From the NCBI RefSeq assembly GCF_002287375.1, contig NZ_NPOA01000005.1:1-64000 (forward strand): a stretch of 64,000 nt of DNA. The letters are read 5' to 3'. Position numbers and translations under genes: made by a program. The DNA is from Virgibacillus profundi (lineage in GTDB: Bacteria > Bacillota > Bacilli > Bacillales > Amphibacillaceae). Positions 46,379 through 56,145 of this stretch are shown here, piece after piece; the first letter of the stretch is position 1; each line of letters opens with the position of its first letter. The notes beneath the pieces are model-generated. The model was not told the origin of the DNA. It did no database searches and worked only from the letters and a program-made list of their open reading frames with translations.

Positions 46379-46933
46379 GTGCGTGTTATAGCAGGTGAGT
46401 TAAAAGGGAGGCAGCTAAAGGCTGTTCCAGGCAAAACTACAAGACCTACTACGGATAAGGTAAAAGAAGCCGTCTTCCAGGTTATTGGGCCTTTTTTTCA
46501 GGGTGGGGCAGTAATGGATTTATTTGCAGGCAGTGGTTCGTTGGGGATAGAAGCAATTAGCAGAGGTATGGACTTTTGCGTATTTGTTGATAAGCACCCA
46601 AAAGCAATACATACTATACATGAAAATGTAAAAGGAATGGAAATTGAGCAACAAACGGAGGTTTTTCGGGCGGATGCTTTTCGGGCAATACATGCAGCAG
46701 CTAAGAGAGAATTACAATTTGATTTAATTTTACTTGATCCGCCATATAAAAAAGTAGATTATGAAAAATTTTTAAATGAAATTGTAAAACTTCAACTGAT
46801 GAAGCAGGATGGGATCATTTATTGTGAACACGATATGTCTGAAAAACTACCGTTGAAACATGATGACTTTTTATTATTAAAGCAGGAAAATTATGGGGGA
46901 ACGGTAGGAGTAACTATCTATCAAATGAACTAG
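46379..46933 (+). CDS. rsmD: 16S rRNA (guanine966-N2)-methyltransferase RsmD
   Basis: A 184-residue SAM-dependent methyltransferase. RVIAGELKGRQLKAVPGKTTRPTTDKVKEAVF is the typical start, MDLFAGSGSLGIEAISRG binds SAM, and LILLDPPYKK is the catalytic DPPY motif. The start is GTG 46379 following CGAGGTGAG; a TATAAT at 46361-46366 shortly upstream may be its -10 box. coaD follows after 15 bases, a pairing widespread in Firmicutes. Confidence 0.94.
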   Translation: MRVIAGELKGRQLKAVPGKTTRPTTDKVKEAVFQVIGPFFQGGAVMDLFAGSGSLGIEAISRGMDFCVFVDKHPKAIHTIHENVKGMEIEQQTEVFRADAFRAIHAAAKRELQFDLILLDPPYKKVDYEKFLNEIVKLQLMKQDGIIYCEHDMSEKLPLKHDDFLLLKQENYGGTVGVTIYQMN

Positions 46934-47428
<495 letters not shown>

Positions 47429-47440
47429 AAAATACTTGAA

Positions 47441-47478
47441 AAGATGTTGCAGCCTAATCTATGCAACATCTTTTTTTA
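47441..47478 (+). terminator. Terminator of rsmD-coaD
   Basis: GATGTTGC (47443-47450) pairs with GCAACATC (47463-47470), followed by seven T. Confidence 0.92.
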
Positions 47479-47520
47479 TCTAACTGTAGTAGATGTAACT
47501 CTAGTAAATTGTAGTTTCAT

Positions 47521-48732
47521 CTAATTTTTTCTACGATATAAAATGAATGCTGCAATTCCCAAAAATGAAATGGTAAGGAATGGCCCTATTTGTCCAATGA
47601 AATCCAGAATGACAATCCATATATTTTGCGTAACATCCTGGGATACAGGAATATCATCCATTTCAAAAGCCTGTTTATTTAAATATAAAGGTTTGTATAG
47701 CAGTACAGTTAAGATACTTGCAACTGTTCCATGAATAAATCTGGAAACAAAGTAGGGCGTAAAACGAATGTCTGTTTTTGATAATATACTTGCTACTTGT
47801 GCCTGAATTGAAAAACCATTAAACCCGAGTATAAAACTAACAACGATTGCTACTGCCAGTTGCGAGTTTATTGTTAAATCTGAGATTAATTTGGCCCCTA
47901 TCGTTATTTCAAATAACCCGGAAAAGAAGGGAAGTGCCATTTCAATCGGCAATGATAATAAATTTAATAACTGTTCAAAAAAAATAGCGATAAACGGAGA
48001 AACACCTGTTAAGAATATCATTTTAATCAGCACGGAAAAAAGAATGATGAACCCGCCAACCATAACCAATGTTTTGATTGAATTTAATACTGCATCACCG
48101 ACTACTTCACCTAATGGACGCTTATCATTTAGTCTTGTCCGATGCATTTCCCGAAAAGCTCTGACTATAGAAACTCTTTTTCTTTTAGTTTTTTGCTTTC
48201 CTGCTTTACTTTTAGTTTCATTTCGACCGTGAAAACGCATGCAGATACCGACAATGGCATTGCCGACATAATGACAGGTTGCTAATAATACTCCAAGTTT
48301 TGCATCACCAAAAAAACCAATGGAAACTGCACCAAAGATAAACAAAGGACTGGAATTATTCGTGAAAGAGACCAGCCGTTCAGCTTCAATTCTTGAAATT
48401 TGTTTGTCCTCACGCAATCGTGCCGCAATTTTGGCACCTGTAGGATAGCCGCTTGCCATTCCCATAATCCACCCAAAGCTTCCTTCACCTGGAACATTAA
48501 ATAAAGGCCGCATAATTGGTTCAAATAAAACTCCGAGGAATTTAACGACGCCAAAAGCAAGTAATAGTTCTGCCATAATAAAAAATGGAAGTAATGAGGG
48601 GAAAACAACTTCCCACCACATATTCAAACCCCGAATACTGGCCTCCAATGCGTCATCAGGAAATTTAATTAATGAGAACACGATAAATACTGTGATGCCT
48701 GCAAAGAGTAAAGTATTTACTTTTTGTTTCAA
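47521..48732 (-). CDS. ylbJ: Sporulation integral membrane protein YlbJ
   Basis: A 403-residue polytopic membrane protein with about nine helices and the conserved GLNMWWEVVFPSLLPFFIMAELL, IMGMASGYPTGAKIAARLRE and FTNNSSPLFIFGAVSIGFFG blocks. YlbJ belongs to the sporulation set of B. subtilis and is needed for heat-resistant spores; the fold resembles nucleoside-recognition/Gate proteins. It is convergent with coaD. The nearby ylbK gene of B. subtilis is absent. Confidence 0.93.
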   Translation of the reverse strand: MKQKVNTLLFAGITVFIVFSLIKFPDDALEASIRGLNMWWEVVFPSLLPFFIMAELLLAFGVVKFLGVLFEPIMRPLFNVPGEGSFGWIMGMASGYPTGAKIAARLREDKQISRIEAERLVSFTNNSSPLFIFGAVSIGFFGDAKLGVLLATCHYVGNAIVGICMRFHGRNETKSKAGKQKTKRKRVSIVRAFREMHRTRLNDKRPLGEVVGDAVLNSIKTLVMVGGFIILFSVLIKMIFLTGVSPFIAIFFEQLLNLLSLPIEMALPFFSGLFEITIGAKLISDLTINSQLAVAIVVSFILGFNGFSIQAQVASILSKTDIRFTPYFVSRFIHGTVASILTVLLYKPLYLNKQAFEMDDIPVSQDVTQNIWIVILDFIGQIGPFLTISFLGIAAFILYRRKN

Positions 48733-48844
48733 TATAAAGCCCCCTACTGTAAGAGCCTTGCTCTGTACAACTCATTTGGATAGTAGTAGAATAATTTTAG
48801 CTCGTTTTTTACACTGATAGGCAAGTATAACTTTATGAGGAAAA

Positions 48845-48887
48845 GTATAAGTGCAACTAAGGCTTGGCGATAAGCCAAGTTTTCTAA
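48845..48887. repeat. Small hairpin repeat, copy 3
   Basis: GTATAAGTGCAACTAAGG...CCAAGTTTTCTAA: the same frame as at 13339-13396 and 19465-19519. GGCTTGGC (48861-48868) pairs with the GCCAAG-containing arm (from 48874). The remainder of the 325-base gap 48733-49057 shows no gene. Confidence 0.7.
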
Positions 48888-49057
48888 CAGTGGATTAAAA
48901 AAATCCTTCTGTTGAACTCGTTCTTATATAAATTACTAAATAATTTGTACAAGTCTCTATCAATATACGCACATACACATCCTTTTTATGCCATACACTT
49001 TTTAAAAGATATATAATTCAAATGGATGTGCCTGAAATACATGGACGGGGGTAAAGC

Positions 49058-50083
49058 ATGAAGTTTTCAAAAAGACATATTTTTTCTTTATTAATGGTAA
49101 TTATTGTAGCGTTTTTTCTCTCTTCATATAAACTTCCATACTATATTCAAAAACCTGGAGGTGCAGATGCTTTAAATCCAATAGTTGAAGTAGTTGATGG
49201 ATACGAAAGTGAAGGAGATATGCATCTTGTGACGATCAGTGGAGGACAAGCAACACCGCTTCAATACATATGGGCTAAAATATTGCCGCATAGCGAAATA
49301 CTCCCACTTGAAGTTGTACGACCAGAGGGGGTCTCAGATGAAGAATATATGCAGGCACAATTGCAAATGATGGAAAACTCTCAAGAAGCTTCCATAGTTG
49401 TTGCCTATGAAGCAGCAAATAAAGATATTACGATAGAATATAATGGTGTATACGTCGTTTCTGTTGTTGAAGGAATGCCTGCTGACGGTAAACTGCAAAT
49501 GGCTGACCGAATTATTGGTATTGATGGAAATGAAATAAATGAGGCTGATGATTTAATTAATTATGTTGAAAATAAACAAGCCCAGGATGTAATTACACTA
49601 GATGTTGTAAGAGAAGAAGAAACTATTAAAAAGGATGTTACATTGGAACAATTCGCTGATATGGATAATAAGATAGGAATTGGGATTCGGTTGGTTACAG
49701 ATCGCAGTGTCAGTGTAAATCCAGAGGTTCGTTTTTCCAGTGGAAGAATTGGTGGCCCAAGTGCTGGTTTAATGTTTTCATTGGAAATTTATGATCAGCT
49801 GCTAGAAAATGATCTTACAAAAGGATATGAAATTGCTGGAACAGGGGAAATAGATTATAACGGAAAAGTATATCGAATCGGCGGGATTGATAAAAAAATT
49901 GTTGCAGCAGACAAAGAAGATGTTGATATATTCTTCGCTCCAAATGAAGATGGTTCAGAGGATTCAAATTATCAGGTAGCTAAAAAGACTGCTGAAGAAA
50001 TTGAAACTGATATGAAAATTGTTCCAGTGGATACATTTGAAGATGCAATGAACTATTTAGAAAAACTGGAATCAAAAAAATAG
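49058..50083 (+). CDS. ylbL: YlbL, membrane-anchored Lon-like PDZ protease
   Basis: A 341-residue protein: one N-terminal membrane helix (residues 7-24), a PDZ domain (about 115-205; VVSVVEGMPADGKLQMADRIIGIDG) and a Lon-type protease domain (about 215-335) with the Ser in GGPSAGLMFSL and the Lys in RIGGIDKKIVAA, the Ser-Lys dyad. Relatives include SepM, a pheromone-processing protease of streptococci, and the B. subtilis protein acts on the division inhibitor YneA. GGGGGTAAAGC precedes the ATG. Confidence 0.93.
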   Translation: MKFSKRHIFSLLMVIIVAFFLSSYKLPYYIQKPGGADALNPIVEVVDGYESEGDMHLVTISGGQATPLQYIWAKILPHSEILPLEVVRPEGVSDEEYMQAQLQMMENSQEASIVVAYEAANKDITIEYNGVYVVSVVEGMPADGKLQMADRIIGIDGNEINEADDLINYVENKQAQDVITLDVVREEETIKKDVTLEQFADMDNKIGIGIRLVTDRSVSVNPEVRFSSGRIGGPSAGLMFSLEIYDQLLENDLTKGYEIAGTGEIDYNGKVYRIGGIDKKIVAADKEDVDIFFAPNEDGSEDSNYQVAKKTAEEIETDMKIVPVDTFEDAMNYLEKLESKK

Positions 50084-50108
50084 ACCCCATAAGAGGTCTA
50101 TTTTTTTT
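50081..50108 (+). terminator. Terminator of ylbL, overlapping its stop codon
   Basis: TAGACC...GGTCTA around CCCATAAGA, followed by eight or nine T. Confidence 0.88.
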
Positions 50109-50198
50109 GGTGTTTTCTAAAAGAATGTAATAGCGATTACTCTAGCCACCTAATGATTAGTTGTTCTTAAAACATATTAAAAAAGCCACTTTTAATTG

Positions 50199-51416
50199 CT
50201 AATCGTTAAATATTATTGGTGCTTGTAATTCCTGCATAAAAAGCTGTTGCCTGTTCCTGGGTGAAAGGATACTATAATATGCATTTGCAGCCTTTTCTTC
50301 CAGTTGGAGCATTGGACTGTTGTTACGACCAAGGCTGGAAACTAAGGGAACATCCATATTCTTTTTTCTATTATTTAAATAGGCCTGGCCAGTTTTAGTC
50401 ATTCCCAATAGACGTACGTATGGAACAGTTGAAGCAGATTCTACCATCTTCATGTCAGACTTCTTTGTGTTTGTTAGAATATGTACAAATATTCGTTGGA
50501 TTCTTGTCCAGGTATATCTCTTCGTTTTAACCCGACCAACCCAATCATTGAACGATATAGCTTTCTTTGCTGTTTTTTTAATACGATATTCCAACCCTTC
50601 ATCAACACCATGAACTTCCGCAAGTTCCTGAGTAGTCATGGTCATGACGCGATAATGAATAATTTGAAAGTACTTTTCCCACATATGCCAGGTTTCAGCA
50701 GTATTCATGTAATCCTTTAGCTGTTTAATGGTTTCATCAGGCATTGTTTTTAATACTTGTTCAGTGATGGTTCTTTCCTTAAACAGTTGTTTTCGGATAC
50801 TTGTAGCACTTGCTATAGAGCCTGTGATCGTTTGCTGATGGTATCCACTGTTTGTTCGTTGGATTGTCAAGGGCTGAATAGGGAGTTTCTTTTCCAGGAT
50901 TGCTTTTATATAGCTGAAACCAAGTATATTATTTGGCTTCGCTAAATCCATTTCAGGTGTAGATAAACCAAGTTGCCGATAGGCATACTTGCTGGCTTCG
51001 GGAAAAGATATTCCTTTTGCAAGATGTGTTTTAAGGGTTTTCCTATAAATAGCTTCTTTTTCTTTAAAGATTTCATAACTTGTTATAAAATGGGATATAT
51101 CACCAGATTCACTGCCAAAACAAATACTGGATACACCTACTTCGTGTAATGTTTGAACAGATCCTTTTGCAAATAAATCACTGCTTTGTACAGCGTATGG
51201 ATATGGCAATTCCAAAACAATGTCTATCCCTGATTGCAGAGCGGCCGGAACACGATGAAATTTATCGATGATTGCGGGCTCTCCTCGCTGCAGGAAATCC
51301 CCGCTCATTACAGCAATCATGCAGTCAGCACCCGAAGTCTTTTTAGCTTCCTGGATATGATGGACGTGTCCATTATGAAAGGGATTGTATTCAACAATTA
51401 AACCACATGCATTCAT
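50199..51416 (-). CDS. tmcAL: tRNA(Met) cytidine acetate ligase TmcAL (YlbM)
   Basis: A 405-residue enzyme that makes N4-acetylcytidine at the wobble position of elongator tRNA(Met) using acetate and ATP. The nucleotidyltransferase fold shows ACGLIVEYNPFHNGHVHHIQ (HxGH type), then MSGDFLQRGEPAIIDKFHR and DIVLELPYPYAVQSSDLFAKG. The helical C-terminal half binds tRNA. AGGAGTTG precedes ATG 51416. Divergent from ylbN, the normal arrangement. Confidence 0.95.
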   Translation of the reverse strand: MNACGLIVEYNPFHNGHVHHIQEAKKTSGADCMIAVMSGDFLQRGEPAIIDKFHRVPAALQSGIDIVLELPYPYAVQSSDLFAKGSVQTLHEVGVSSICFGSESGDISHFITSYEIFKEKEAIYRKTLKTHLAKGISFPEASKYAYRQLGLSTPEMDLAKPNNILGFSYIKAILEKKLPIQPLTIQRTNSGYHQQTITGSIASATSIRKQLFKERTITEQVLKTMPDETIKQLKDYMNTAETWHMWEKYFQIIHYRVMTMTTQELAEVHGVDEGLEYRIKKTAKKAISFNDWVGRVKTKRYTWTRIQRIFVHILTNTKKSDMKMVESASTVPYVRLLGMTKTGQAYLNNRKKNMDVPLVSSLGRNNSPMLQLEEKAANAYYSILSPRNRQQLFMQELQAPIIFND

Positions 51417-51633
51417 ACAAACAACTCCTTACCGAGTTTGGTGATAATAATTGTATCATAAGAAAAGAAACAATGGCACGAATGGAAAAACATGATTATT
51501 GATAAACGTACAGGGAATGCTATTAGTACAGTGTACATAAGAAAATGGAGAATTGGTTAATCTGTAAAGAAAATATCTTGACAAAAGTCTATTTTTCTTT
51601 TAAAATAATTCTTGTTGCCTTGGGGTGATTACA

Positions 51634-52164
51634 ATGAAATTTGCTTTAGCGCAAATACGGAAAAATGCTTTTAATAAGCCTTATTCCTTTAGTGAAAAGG
51701 TTGACGTTTCTGAACTGGAAACAATGAATAATGATATACGTGAAATTAAACCTGTACAGGTACACGGAAAGTATTTTGTTCAGGGTGAGGAGATTATTTT
51801 TTCAATAACAATTAGTGGGGAAATGATTTTACCTTGTGCACGTACATTAGTGGATGTACCGTATCTTTTTGAAATAAATGCGGATGAGGTGTTTTCAACA
51901 TCGCCTTATTATGGTGAAGCAGAAGAGGAAAATGAAATTCATCCAGTTATTGGGGAAGTTCTTGACTTATTCCCATATATAAAGGAAAATATTTTATTAG
52001 AGATTCCTTTTCGAGTGTTCTCCGAAGAAGCAAAGACATCAGATCAAGCTCCTGTAAAAGGACAAGGTTGGGAATTTATTTCAGAGGAAACGAATGAAAA
52101 AACGATAGATCCACGGTTAAAAAAATTGGAGTCTTTTTTTAAGGATAACAAGAAAGAAAAATAG
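51634..52164 (+). CDS. ylbN: YceD/DUF177 family protein YlbN
   Basis: A 176-residue acidic soluble protein of the YceD family, almost always encoded just before rpmF and linked to 23S rRNA metabolism. Visible blocks are ITISGEMILPCARTLVDVP and IIPVIGEVLDLFPYIKENILLEIP-like residues (100-130), ending with a Lys/Glu-rich tail. I start at ATG 51634, 7 bases after TTGGGGTG; a GTG three codons earlier overlaps the site. Confidence 0.92.
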   Translation: MKFALAQIRKNAFNKPYSFSEKVDVSELETMNNDIREIKPVQVHGKYFVQGEEIIFSITISGEMILPCARTLVDVPYLFEINADEVFSTSPYYGEAEEENEIHPVIGEVLDLFPYIKENILLEIPFRVFSEEAKTSDQAPVKGQGWEFISEETNEKTIDPRLKKLESFFKDNKKEK

Positions 52165-52214
52165 GAATTATATTCTAAAGTTTTTGCTTTCGTTATATGA
52201 AGGAGGTGTAAGTC

Positions 52215-52388
52215 ATGGCAGTACCTAAAAGTAGAACTTCTAAAAAAGTAAAAAATCAACGTCGTACTCATAAAAAACTACACGTACCTGGCATGGTAGA
52301 ATGTTCAAATTGTGGAGAATTAACCAAATCACACCATGTTTGTAAATCATGTGGACATTATGATGGTAAAGAAGTGGTAAGTAAATAA
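52215..52388 (+). CDS. rpmF: Ribosomal protein bL32 (zinc form)
   Basis: A 57-residue large-subunit protein beginning [20 protein letters not shown], with the zinc site CSNC (about 30-33) and CKSC (about 43-46). All four Cys are intact, so this is the zinc-containing form. A perfect AAGGAGG lies before ATG 52215. It is co-transcribed with ylbN (50-base gap). Confidence 0.98.
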   Translation: MAVPKSRTSKKVKNQRRTHKKLHVPGMVECSNCGELTKSHHVCKSCGHYDGKEVVSK

Positions 52389-52402
52389 TTTTACTTGAAA
52401 AA

Positions 52403-52438
52403 AACGGATCACAACCTGAATGTGATCTGTTTTTTTAT
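52403..52438 (+). terminator. Terminator of ylbN-rpmF
   Basis: ACGGATCACA (52404-52413) pairs with TGTGATCTGT (52421-52430), followed by T7. Confidence 0.92.
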
Positions 52439-52491
52439 ATATTGGAACATCCACTACAGGAACATTATCCACTAAAGGGGAGAGAGTTTAG

Positions 52492-53256
52492 TTGACTGAG
52501 ACAGTGTTATATCGAAAAATCGATGATGGGGATTACGGGGAAATTTGCATACAACGACCCAAAAAACATAATGCGATAACTAAAGACATGGTTGATGGAT
52601 TACATAATAGTTTAAAACAGGCAAAACAGGATTCACTCAAGTTTCTGGTAATAACCGGAGCAGGAAATAAAATGTTTTGTGCGGGTGGAGATTTAAATGA
52701 ATTACACGGGGACTTAACTCCTGATGAAGCTTTCTCACATTTATATCCAGTGAAAGAAGTACTCTATGAAATTGTATCCTTTCCAGTTCCGACTATCTGT
52801 CTGCTCAATGGAAATGCATTAGGGGGAGGGTGTGAAATTGCAACAGCATGTGATATTCGAATCGCAAAAGAAAATTCCACATTTGGCTTTGTACAAACGA
52901 AACTTGGAATTATTCCTGGCTGGGGCGGTGGCGCGCTTCTTTATGAGAAAGTTAATCCAAACTTCGCATTTCAATGGTTGATGGAAGCAAGCATTTTTGA
53001 AGTAGCCTATTTAAAAGAACGGGGATGGGTTCATCACATCGTAACCCAGGAAGAAATAAATAATAAAAAGGAATTATTAAAGCCTTATATATCGAAATCC
53101 TATGACCAAATGAAAATATTAAAAAACCAGTATAAGAAAAAGATAGCGAGTATTGGGTTATCTTCTTTGATGAATGAGGAAGTTCGTAATTGTGCTAATT
53201 TATGGGATTCTAAAGAGCATAAAGATGCAGTAAAGGAATTTTTAAGTCGAAAATAG
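52492..53256 (+). CDS. Enoyl-CoA hydratase/isomerase (crotonase) family protein
   Basis: A 254-residue crotonase-fold protein. The oxyanion-hole segments are MFCAGGDLNEL (about 61-71) and NALGGGCEIATACDIRIA (about 108-125). E115 corresponds to the first catalytic Glu of enoyl-CoA hydratase, but the second Glu position appears to be Q135 in FGFVQTKLGIIPG. It is therefore probably not a standard hydratase; isomerase, decarboxylase or thioesterase chemistry is possible. The start is TTG 52492 after GGGGAGAG. No fatty-acid or CoA genes are adjacent. Confidence 0.85.
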   Translation: MTETVLYRKIDDGDYGEICIQRPKKHNAITKDMVDGLHNSLKQAKQDSLKFLVITGAGNKMFCAGGDLNELHGDLTPDEAFSHLYPVKEVLYEIVSFPVPTICLLNGNALGGGCEIATACDIRIAKENSTFGFVQTKLGIIPGWGGGALLYEKVNPNFAFQWLMEASIFEVAYLKERGWVHHIVTQEEINNKKELLKPYISKSYDQMKILKNQYKKKIASIGLSSLMNEEVRNCANLWDSKEHKDAVKEFLSRK

Positions 53257-53349
53257 TATCTTCCGTACTTTTTCTTATAAAAATATAAAACATTTATTCT
53301 ATCACTCCTATTTTTTGCATACATTGATAGCAATATAAGGAGGGATGTT

Positions 53350-53829
53350 ATGAATGCAACTAGGCAGGATGCCTGGACAAAAGATGAAGATATAATCCTT
53401 GCGGAAACAGTACTTCGTCATATACGGGAAGGAAAAACGCAGCTGGAAGCTTTTAAGGGAGTGGCAAAACAACTCTCACGTACATCAGCCGCTTGTGGAT
53501 TTCGCTGGAATGCAACCATTCGCAAGAATTATCACGATGCAATCCAACTAGCAAAGGAAGAAAGAAAACAAGGAAACAAAAAAGAAGTATGGCAGCTTGT
53601 TGGACATGAGAATCAGGAGAAAAATACAATAGAAACAGCTATATTATTGTTGGAAAAAATGAAATCGAATTTTCCCGATGAAAATCCATTACAGCAAGAA
53701 CAAGCAAAACTGTTAGAACAGCTAAAAAAAGAAAATGAACGTTTAAAACAGCAATTATTACGTTATGATAATGCTTGGGAAGAAATGGGGAAGCTTTGGG
53801 GTTGGGTGAAGAACGGTCAGAATGAATAA
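53350..53829 (+). CDS. ylbO: RsfA/GerR-family sporulation transcription regulator (YlbO)
   Basis: A 159-residue protein with an N-terminal Myb/SANT-like DNA-binding domain (residues 5-60; [31 protein letters not shown]) and a C-terminal coiled coil (about 110-150). Position after rpmF and the architecture match YlbO/GerR, which tunes sigma-E and sigma-K regulon genes during sporulation. It is shorter than GerR of B. subtilis (about 190). AAGGAGGG precedes ATG 53350. Confidence 0.87.
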   Translation: MNATRQDAWTKDEDIILAETVLRHIREGKTQLEAFKGVAKQLSRTSAACGFRWNATIRKNYHDAIQLAKEERKQGNKKEVWQLVGHENQEKNTIETAILLLEKMKSNFPDENPLQQEQAKLLEQLKKENERLKQQLLRYDNAWEEMGKLWGWVKNGQNE

Positions 53830-53835
53830 AAAGAA

Positions 53836-53873
53836 TAAAGACATGAATGAAATAGTGCCATTCATGTCTTTCA
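53836..53873. terminator. Shared terminator of ylbO and ylbP
   Basis: AAAGACATGAATG pairs with CATTCATGTCTTT (about 53837-53871), between convergent genes. Confidence 0.9.
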
Positions 53874-53890
53874 CTTTGTAAGGTATTATT

Positions 53891-54370
53891 TTAATGGGAT
53901 TCCTGCTCTTTAACACCCTCCGGCATCCAGATGAGCGGATTTTCACCAAGATCCCTTTCCATATCATAATGGGCTTTTTGAAAGTTCATTTTTTCCCAAA
54001 AACCATGTGAATTTATCCGAGGGTTTGTTTTAATTGGTACGTTATAACTTTTCGCAAAGTCAACTAACGCTTTTCCATATCCTTTACCACGATAACTTGG
54101 CAGTACTTCCAGCTTCCATAGTGTTAAATAGTCCTGAGGCGGTTCAAAATATGCATCATATCTTTTCTTTACTTTGTACAAACTCATCCTTGCCACAAGA
54201 TTATCACCATAATAAATGCCATAAAATGGTGAATCCGCATCATTCTCAACGATGTTATCCTGCAGATCATCCAACATAGATAATTCCTGATTACCATATT
54301 CTTTAAAGTACTTAAATTTTTCCAATGTTTTATAATTGATCAATAGTTTTTCGATTTTTATTTGTTGCAT
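53891..54370 (-). CDS. ylbP: GNAT N-acetyltransferase YlbP
   Basis: A 159-residue GNAT-fold acetyltransferase. The acetyl-CoA motif is VLPSYRGKGYGKALVDFAKS (about 98-117), preceded by YLTLWKLEV and followed by HGFWEKMNFQKA. B. subtilis YlbP lies in the same place. The substrate is unknown. The ATG is preceded by AAGGGGG. Confidence 0.9.
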   Translation of the reverse strand: MQQIKIEKLLINYKTLEKFKYFKEYGNQELSMLDDLQDNIVENDADSPFYGIYYGDNLVARMSLYKVKKRYDAYFEPPQDYLTLWKLEVLPSYRGKGYGKALVDFAKSYNVPIKTNPRINSHGFWEKMNFQKAHYDMERDLGENPLIWMPEGVKEQESH

Positions 54371-54605
54371 AAAAATTTACCCCCTTGTAATGAAATAGCA
54401 GTAGATAATGAATATCTATCTTGATTATAATTAATTGATTCCGCTTTCAATTGTTGACACCAAATAATTTTAGTATCTCTATTAATCTTATTATAATATA
54501 AATAAACATATTTTGAAATAAGAAAACGAATAATTCCATCCTTTGGCATTAAATAATCAATTCTGTATAGCTATTTCATCTGATGTTTTGGTACAATATT
54601 GCATA

Positions 54606-54762
54606 AGAGGATGTTCAAAAAGTCCGGTAAAAATGACACATCGAATTTCTTCGTTGGCTTGCTATTCTGCTGCTCACGTATTAACTGCATACGTTCCGCT
54701 GCTCATAGCTGCGCCGCCTCGAACTTCTCGGTCCTTTATATCCTCCTTTTTGAACACGCACT
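54606..54762. repeat. 155-base element with terminal inverted repeats
   Basis: TGTTCAAAAAG (54612-54622) and CTTTTTGAACA (54746-54756) are perfect terminal inverted repeats around a GC-richer centre. I recall closely similar elements scattered in Bacillaceae genomes, not verified. The last bases almost reach the panE binding site. The remaining part of the gap (54371-54605) shows no gene. Confidence 0.75.
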
Positions 54763-54789
54763 ATAAGAAAATGAAGTGAGGCGAACGAA

Positions 54790-55674
54790 ATGAATATTGG
54801 GGTAATTGGTGGGGGGGCCATTGGCTTATTAATAAGTGGCTATTTGTCATCGGATCATAATATTACGATATATGTAAAAAGGGATGAGCAGAGAGATAGT
54901 ATTAATAATAAGGGACTGTTTTTCTCGCATTCCACCAAACCTATTTTTGTAAACTCCAAGCTTATTGAAGATATGAAGAAGGAAGATTGTGTGATTATCT
55001 GTGTTAAACAATCACAAATTCCTTCCGTTTTTCCTAAGCTTCATAAGGCTGATATAAATACTCACTTCTTATTTTTACAAAATGGAATGGGGCATATCAA
55101 GTTTATAAAAAACATGAATCAACCGGTTTATTTAGGTGTTGTTGAACATGGTGCCTTACGGATTAATGATCATACTGTCATGCATTCAGGAAATGGAATA
55201 ATTAAGATATCCGGATATAATAAAACGAAGCAGGAGAGCAGAGAACTTATTCACTTGCTGGATCAACCCGCCTTTCCGGTTGTTATGGAAGAAAGTTGGT
55301 CACAATTACTTGCTGAAAAACTCGTAATTAATGCTGTTATAAATCCATTAACTGCTCTATTTGATTGTAAAAATGGTTATATTTCTACAAATTCATATAT
55401 ACATGGTCTTGCAAGGGAGCTTTGCAGGGAAGCTGCTTTGGTTTTGGGATTGGATGATTTTGAAGAACAATGGAGACGTGTTTCGGATGTAGTTGAAAAA
55501 ACTGCTGAAAATACTTCGTCGATGTGTAAAGATATAAAAGATAACAGAAAAACAGAAATAGAAGCTATTACCGGCTACCTGATAGAAAATAAAAAAAATA
55601 TAAATATTCCATATACATCATTTGTTTACAACAGTATAAAAGCATTGGAAGTGAAAAAGGGGATAACGGGATAA
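54790..55674 (+). CDS. panE: 2-dehydropantoate 2-reductase (YlbQ)
   Basis: A 294-residue NADPH-dependent reductase of the pantothenate/CoA pathway. The Rossmann motif IGVIGGGAIGLLIS is at residues 3-16, KQSQIP and LQNGMGH follow, and the C-terminal domain has the catalytic Lys in LAEKLVINAVINPLTAL. GTGAGGCGAACGAA precedes ATG 54790. It probably forms a unit with the next gene (2-base gap). Confidence 0.9.
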   Translation: MNIGVIGGGAIGLLISGYLSSDHNITIYVKRDEQRDSINNKGLFFSHSTKPIFVNSKLIEDMKKEDCVIICVKQSQIPSVFPKLHKADINTHFLFLQNGMGHIKFIKNMNQPVYLGVVEHGALRINDHTVMHSGNGIIKISGYNKTKQESRELIHLLDQPAFPVVMEESWSQLLAEKLVINAVINPLTALFDCKNGYISTNSYIHGLARELCREAALVLGLDDFEEQWRRVSDVVEKTAENTSSMCKDIKDNRKTEIEAITGYLIENKKNINIPYTSFVYNSIKALEVKKGITG

Positions 55675-55676
55675 GC

Positions 55677-56060
55677 ATGATTGATTTTATCATTTATTTG
55701 ATTGCGTTTTTTATAACAGTTCCAATCTTTGCAACATGGCTTTTGTATAAGATTATCAGGAAATTTAAACACGGGAAGTTGAGGGCCTTTCATCAAGCAG
55801 TAAACTGGACAACTATTTTATACATTATAGCAGTTACCATCCTTCTGACTATCATTTTTGAAAAGCAATTTATTGGTATTACTTTGGTTTTTCTTTTATC
55901 GATATTGACAGTAATAATAATTTTTCAATGGAAGATGAATACAGAGATTTTATTTAAAAAAGCAATAAAAGTTTTTTGGCGATTTTCATTTTTAATATTT
56001 TTTGTTATATATATTTGTTTATTGTTGATCGGAGTCATTCGGCAGATTTTCTTCTATTAA
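55677..56060 (+). CDS. DUF3397 membrane protein
   Basis: A 127-residue protein with four predicted membrane helices and few charged loops (KIIRKFKHGKLRAFH after helix 1). It fits the DUF3397 family, found before bshC/mraZ in many Bacillaceae. Function unknown. It starts 2 bases after panE. Confidence 0.8.
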   Translation: MIDFIIYLIAFFITVPIFATWLLYKIIRKFKHGKLRAFHQAVNWTTILYIIAVTILLTIIFEKQFIGITLVFLLSILTVIIIFQWKMNTEILFKKAIKVFWRFSFLIFFVIYICLLLIGVIRQIFFY

Positions 56061-56145
56061 TCATCATGTGAAACAGATTAAATGAATTTCAGTAAAGATT
56101 TATGTACAATACATAGAGAACATTATGATGAAGGAGTATTTATCT

